Shown: piece by piece, positions 14,207 through 15,724 of the stretch | Numbering within the stretch: the first letter of the stretch is position 1 | Layout: every line of letters begins with the position of its first letter | Origin: an uncultured Pseudomonadota bacterium | Lineage (GTDB): Bacteria > Pseudomonadota > Gammaproteobacteria > Methylococcales > Methylomonadaceae | Direction of reading: 5' to 3' | Assembly: GCA_903953455.1 (NCBI GenBank) | Contig: CAJBJW010000306.1 | Span: forward strand, 1-15,724 | Length of the DNA: 15,724 nt | Position numbers and translations under genes: made by a program | The notes under the pieces: generated by a model | Databases searched by the model: none | Told to the model about the DNA's origin: nothing | The model's input: the letters and a program-made list of their open reading frames with translations, nothing else

Positions 14207-14244
14207 AAAAAGCCTCACTGACAGCATTTCAGTGAGGCTTTTTT
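14207..14244. terminator. Bidirectional terminator between ssb and argJ
   Basis: The 15-base arms AAAAAGCCTCACTGA and TCAGTGAGGCTTTTT pair perfectly around a 7-base loop and give T tracts on both strands, so the hairpin serves the convergent ssb and argJ transcripts. Confidence 0.93.
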
Positions 14245-14257
14245 GGTGATTGAAATA

Positions 14258-15472
14258 TTAAGTGCGATATTCTGCGTTGATTTTTACATAGTCGTATGAA
14301 AAATCGCATGTTAATACAGTTTGTGTGATGCTGCCGCGTCCGAGTTTGACGCTAATTTTAATTTCCGTTTGATCCATAACGGCTTGTCCTGCTTCTTCAG
14401 TGTAATCGTTTGCTCGGCCACCTTCGCGCACAATACAAACATCATCCAAATAAATTCGAATGGCCTCTAAATTCATATTCACAACGCCTGCACGGCCTAC
14501 AGCTGCAAGAATACGTCCCCAATTGGGATCGCTGGCAAAGAAAGCAGTTTTGACAAGCGGGGAATGTGCAATGGTTTTGGCTACTTGGACCGCTTCTTGA
14601 ATATTTGCGGCTTCACTGACTTCGATGCGAATCAACTTGGTCGCCCCTTCACCATCTCGAATAATCAATTCGGCAAGCTCTTGGCATACTTCTAATATGG
14701 CCTCGTAGAAGATGTCGTAATCGTAGGTATCCTCTAAAATTTCTGGTGCATGTGTTGCACCACTGGCAAGAATGACACAAGCATCGTTAGTTGATGTATC
14801 GCCATCAACGGTAATGCGATTAAATGAGAGCTCTGTGGCATCCATTAAGCAGTTTTGCAATAAATCGTGGCTAATTTTGGCATCTGTGGCGATAAATCCC
14901 AGCATGGTTGCCATGTTAGGCTGAATCATGCCAGCGCCTTTTGAAATGCCGTTAATGGTAATTTTATGGCCGTTTAAATCAATGGTTTTTGAGATACCTT
15001 TTGGAAATGTGTCGGTAGTCATAATAGCAAGGGCTGCTTTTTGCCAATTGTCTTCGGTAAGATTCATGAGTGTACTCGGCAGTGCACTGGTAATTTTATC
15101 AATAGGCAAGGCTTGACCAATGACACCTGTTGAAAACGGTAATACTTGCGCCATATTACCTCCAGTCATATTCGCTAAATCTTGGCAGGTTTGCATAGCA
15201 TCGCGCATCCCTTGTTCTCCAGTCCCTGCGTTTGCATTTCCTGAGTTGATAAGGAGCCAGCGTGGTGATTGGGGAAGGTGGTTTTTGGCAACAATAACTG
15301 GCGCTGCGCAGAAAGCGTTTTGAGTGAAAACGGCTGCGCAAGTTGCACCTTCATTTGCTTCGAAAATAAGTAAATCATCTCTCAATGTTTGTTTTATGCC
15401 CGCGCAGCTAGTGCCTAATTGCACGCCAGAAATAGGTGGCATGAGCGGGAAATGAGGTTGTCCAACGGCCAT
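14258..15472 (-). CDS. argJ: ArgJ, glutamate N-acetyltransferase / amino-acid acetyltransferase
   Basis: ArgJ moves the acetyl group from N-acetylornithine to glutamate (and in bifunctional forms uses acetyl-CoA) in arginine synthesis. The precursor cleaves itself before the nucleophilic threonine in KGAGMIQPNMA-TMLGF (T189 when counted from the chosen start) to give alpha and beta chains. Other landmarks are LINSGNANAGTG, FSTGVIG (the oxyanion-hole Thr-Gly), DGDTSTND, SDPNWGRILAAVGR and the C-terminal NAEYRT. Two in-frame ATGs lie six bases apart. The downstream one (15472, 404 residues) is chosen because AAGG is eight bases before it but only two before the first. A possible promoter (CATAAT at 15513-15518) lies upstream. 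Confidence 0.95.
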   Translation of the reverse strand: MAVGQPHFPLMPPISGVQLGTSCAGIKQTLRDDLLIFEANEGATCAAVFTQNAFCAAPVIVAKNHLPQSPRWLLINSGNANAGTGEQGMRDAMQTCQDLANMTGGNMAQVLPFSTGVIGQALPIDKITSALPSTLMNLTEDNWQKAALAIMTTDTFPKGISKTIDLNGHKITINGISKGAGMIQPNMATMLGFIATDAKISHDLLQNCLMDATELSFNRITVDGDTSTNDACVILASGATHAPEILEDTYDYDIFYEAILEVCQELAELIIRDGEGATKLIRIEVSEAANIQEAVQVAKTIAHSPLVKTAFFASDPNWGRILAAVGRAGVVNMNLEAIRIYLDDVCIVREGGRANDYTEEAGQAVMDQTEIKISVKLGRGSITQTVLTCDFSYDYVKINAEYRT

Positions 15473-15512
15473 AAGCATTACCTTAAGAGTTAAATTTGAG
15501 TGAATGTTCTTT

Positions 15513-15540
15513 ATTATGCACGAGGGGAGATAAGGTGCAA
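15513..15540 (-). promoter_or_regulatory. Candidate argJ promoter
   Basis: On the minus strand TTGCAC (15535-15540), 16 bases, then CATAAT (15513-15518) lies about 40 bases before the argJ start and behind the tRNA terminator. Confidence 0.4.
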
Positions 15541-15570
15541 GATGAGAACAGTTAGCGCATAGCTGAAAAT

Positions 15571-15603
15571 AAAAAAGCCGAACTATAAAAGTTCGGCTTT
15601 TTT
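15571..15603 (-). terminator. Terminator of the tRNA transcript
   Basis: Arms AAAAAAGCCGAACT (15571-15584) and AGTTCGGCTTTTTT (15590-15603) pair perfectly around five bases. On the minus strand this ends the tRNA-Val/tRNA-Asp transcript eight bases after tRNA-Asp and insulates argJ. Confidence 0.92.
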
Positions 15604-15610
15604 GAGTGTT

Positions 15611-15687
15611 TGGCGGAGCGGACGGGACTCGAACCCGCGACCACCGGCGTGACAGGCCGGTATTCTAACCAACTGAACTACCGCTCC
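15611..15687 (-). tRNA. tRNA-Asp (anticodon GTC)
   Basis: On the minus strand the 77-base sequence folds as a cloverleaf: acceptor GGAGCGG with CCGCTCC, D-arm AGTTCAGTTGGTTAGA, anticodon arm CCGGC-CTGTCAC-GCCGG with GTC at the anticodon, T-arm CGGGTTCGAGTCCCG, and an encoded CCA end. Discriminator G is typical of tRNA-Asp. Confidence 0.96.
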
Positions 15688-15693
15688 AAAGTC

Positions 15694-15724
15694 TGGTGGG
15701 TGCTGAGGGGATCGAACCCCCGAC
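15694..15724 (-). tRNA. tRNA-Val (3' part only, cut by window end)
   Basis: On the minus strand the last 31 bases give a T-arm (GGGGGTTCGATCCCCT), the acceptor strand GCACCC, discriminator A and CCA. These fit the 3' half of a gammaproteobacterial tRNA-Val, commonly paired with tRNA-Asp. The anticodon is outside the window, so identity is inferred. Confidence 0.7.

Overview
The window looks like a chromosomal segment of an AT-rich (roughly 40% G+C by eye) gammaproteobacterium. The evidence is the combination of a fused chorismate mutase-prephenate dehydratase, a CysM-type cysteine synthase, aerobic HemF, a DUF721/DciA helicase-loader-like protein, full-length DsbD, bifunctional ArgJ and a tRNA-Val/tRNA-Asp pair. 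A soluble Hox-type [NiFe] hydrogenase suggests a chemolithotrophic or sulfur-bacterium lifestyle (a Beggiatoa/Thiotrichales-like relative would fit), but the genus cannot be fixed from sequence alone. Apart from hoxY, pheA and ssb, most starts have weak Shine-Dalgarno sequences.

Layout. (1) 1-750: end of hoxU and complete hoxY (plus strand), closed by a terminator; no hoxH follows. (2) 850-1233: a stand-alone receiver protein (minus), then a 646-base AT-rich stretch without a convincing gene. (3) 1880-4391 (minus): an apparent three-gene unit of outer-membrane barrel, exported FMN-binding protein with a flavinylation motif, and four-helix membrane protein with clustered histidines. It starts from a promoter whose -35 lies inside a strong Fur-box-like sequence. 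(4) 4480-5693 (minus): cysM then dciA, divergent from hemF (5831-6742, plus). (5) 6753-10235 (minus): dsbD followed after 9 bases by a secreted protein with four 14-residue two-cysteine repeats, then, behind its own CRP-like operator and promoter, a second secreted protein made almost only of five copies of the same repeat. (6) 10500-14182 (plus): pheA, a FapA/DUF342 protein and ssb. (7) 14258-15472 (minus): argJ. (8) 15571-15724: terminator, tRNA-Asp and a partial tRNA-Val (minus).

The two most interesting units are the putative iron-responsive barrel/flavoprotein/membrane-protein operon, which could be an extracytoplasmic electron-transfer or iron-reduction system, and the dsbD-linked pair of Cys-repeat secreted proteins. 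In the second case a periplasmic reductant supply is physically coupled to proteins whose cysteines all appear designed to form disulfides. Both functional readings are inferences from gene content and motifs.
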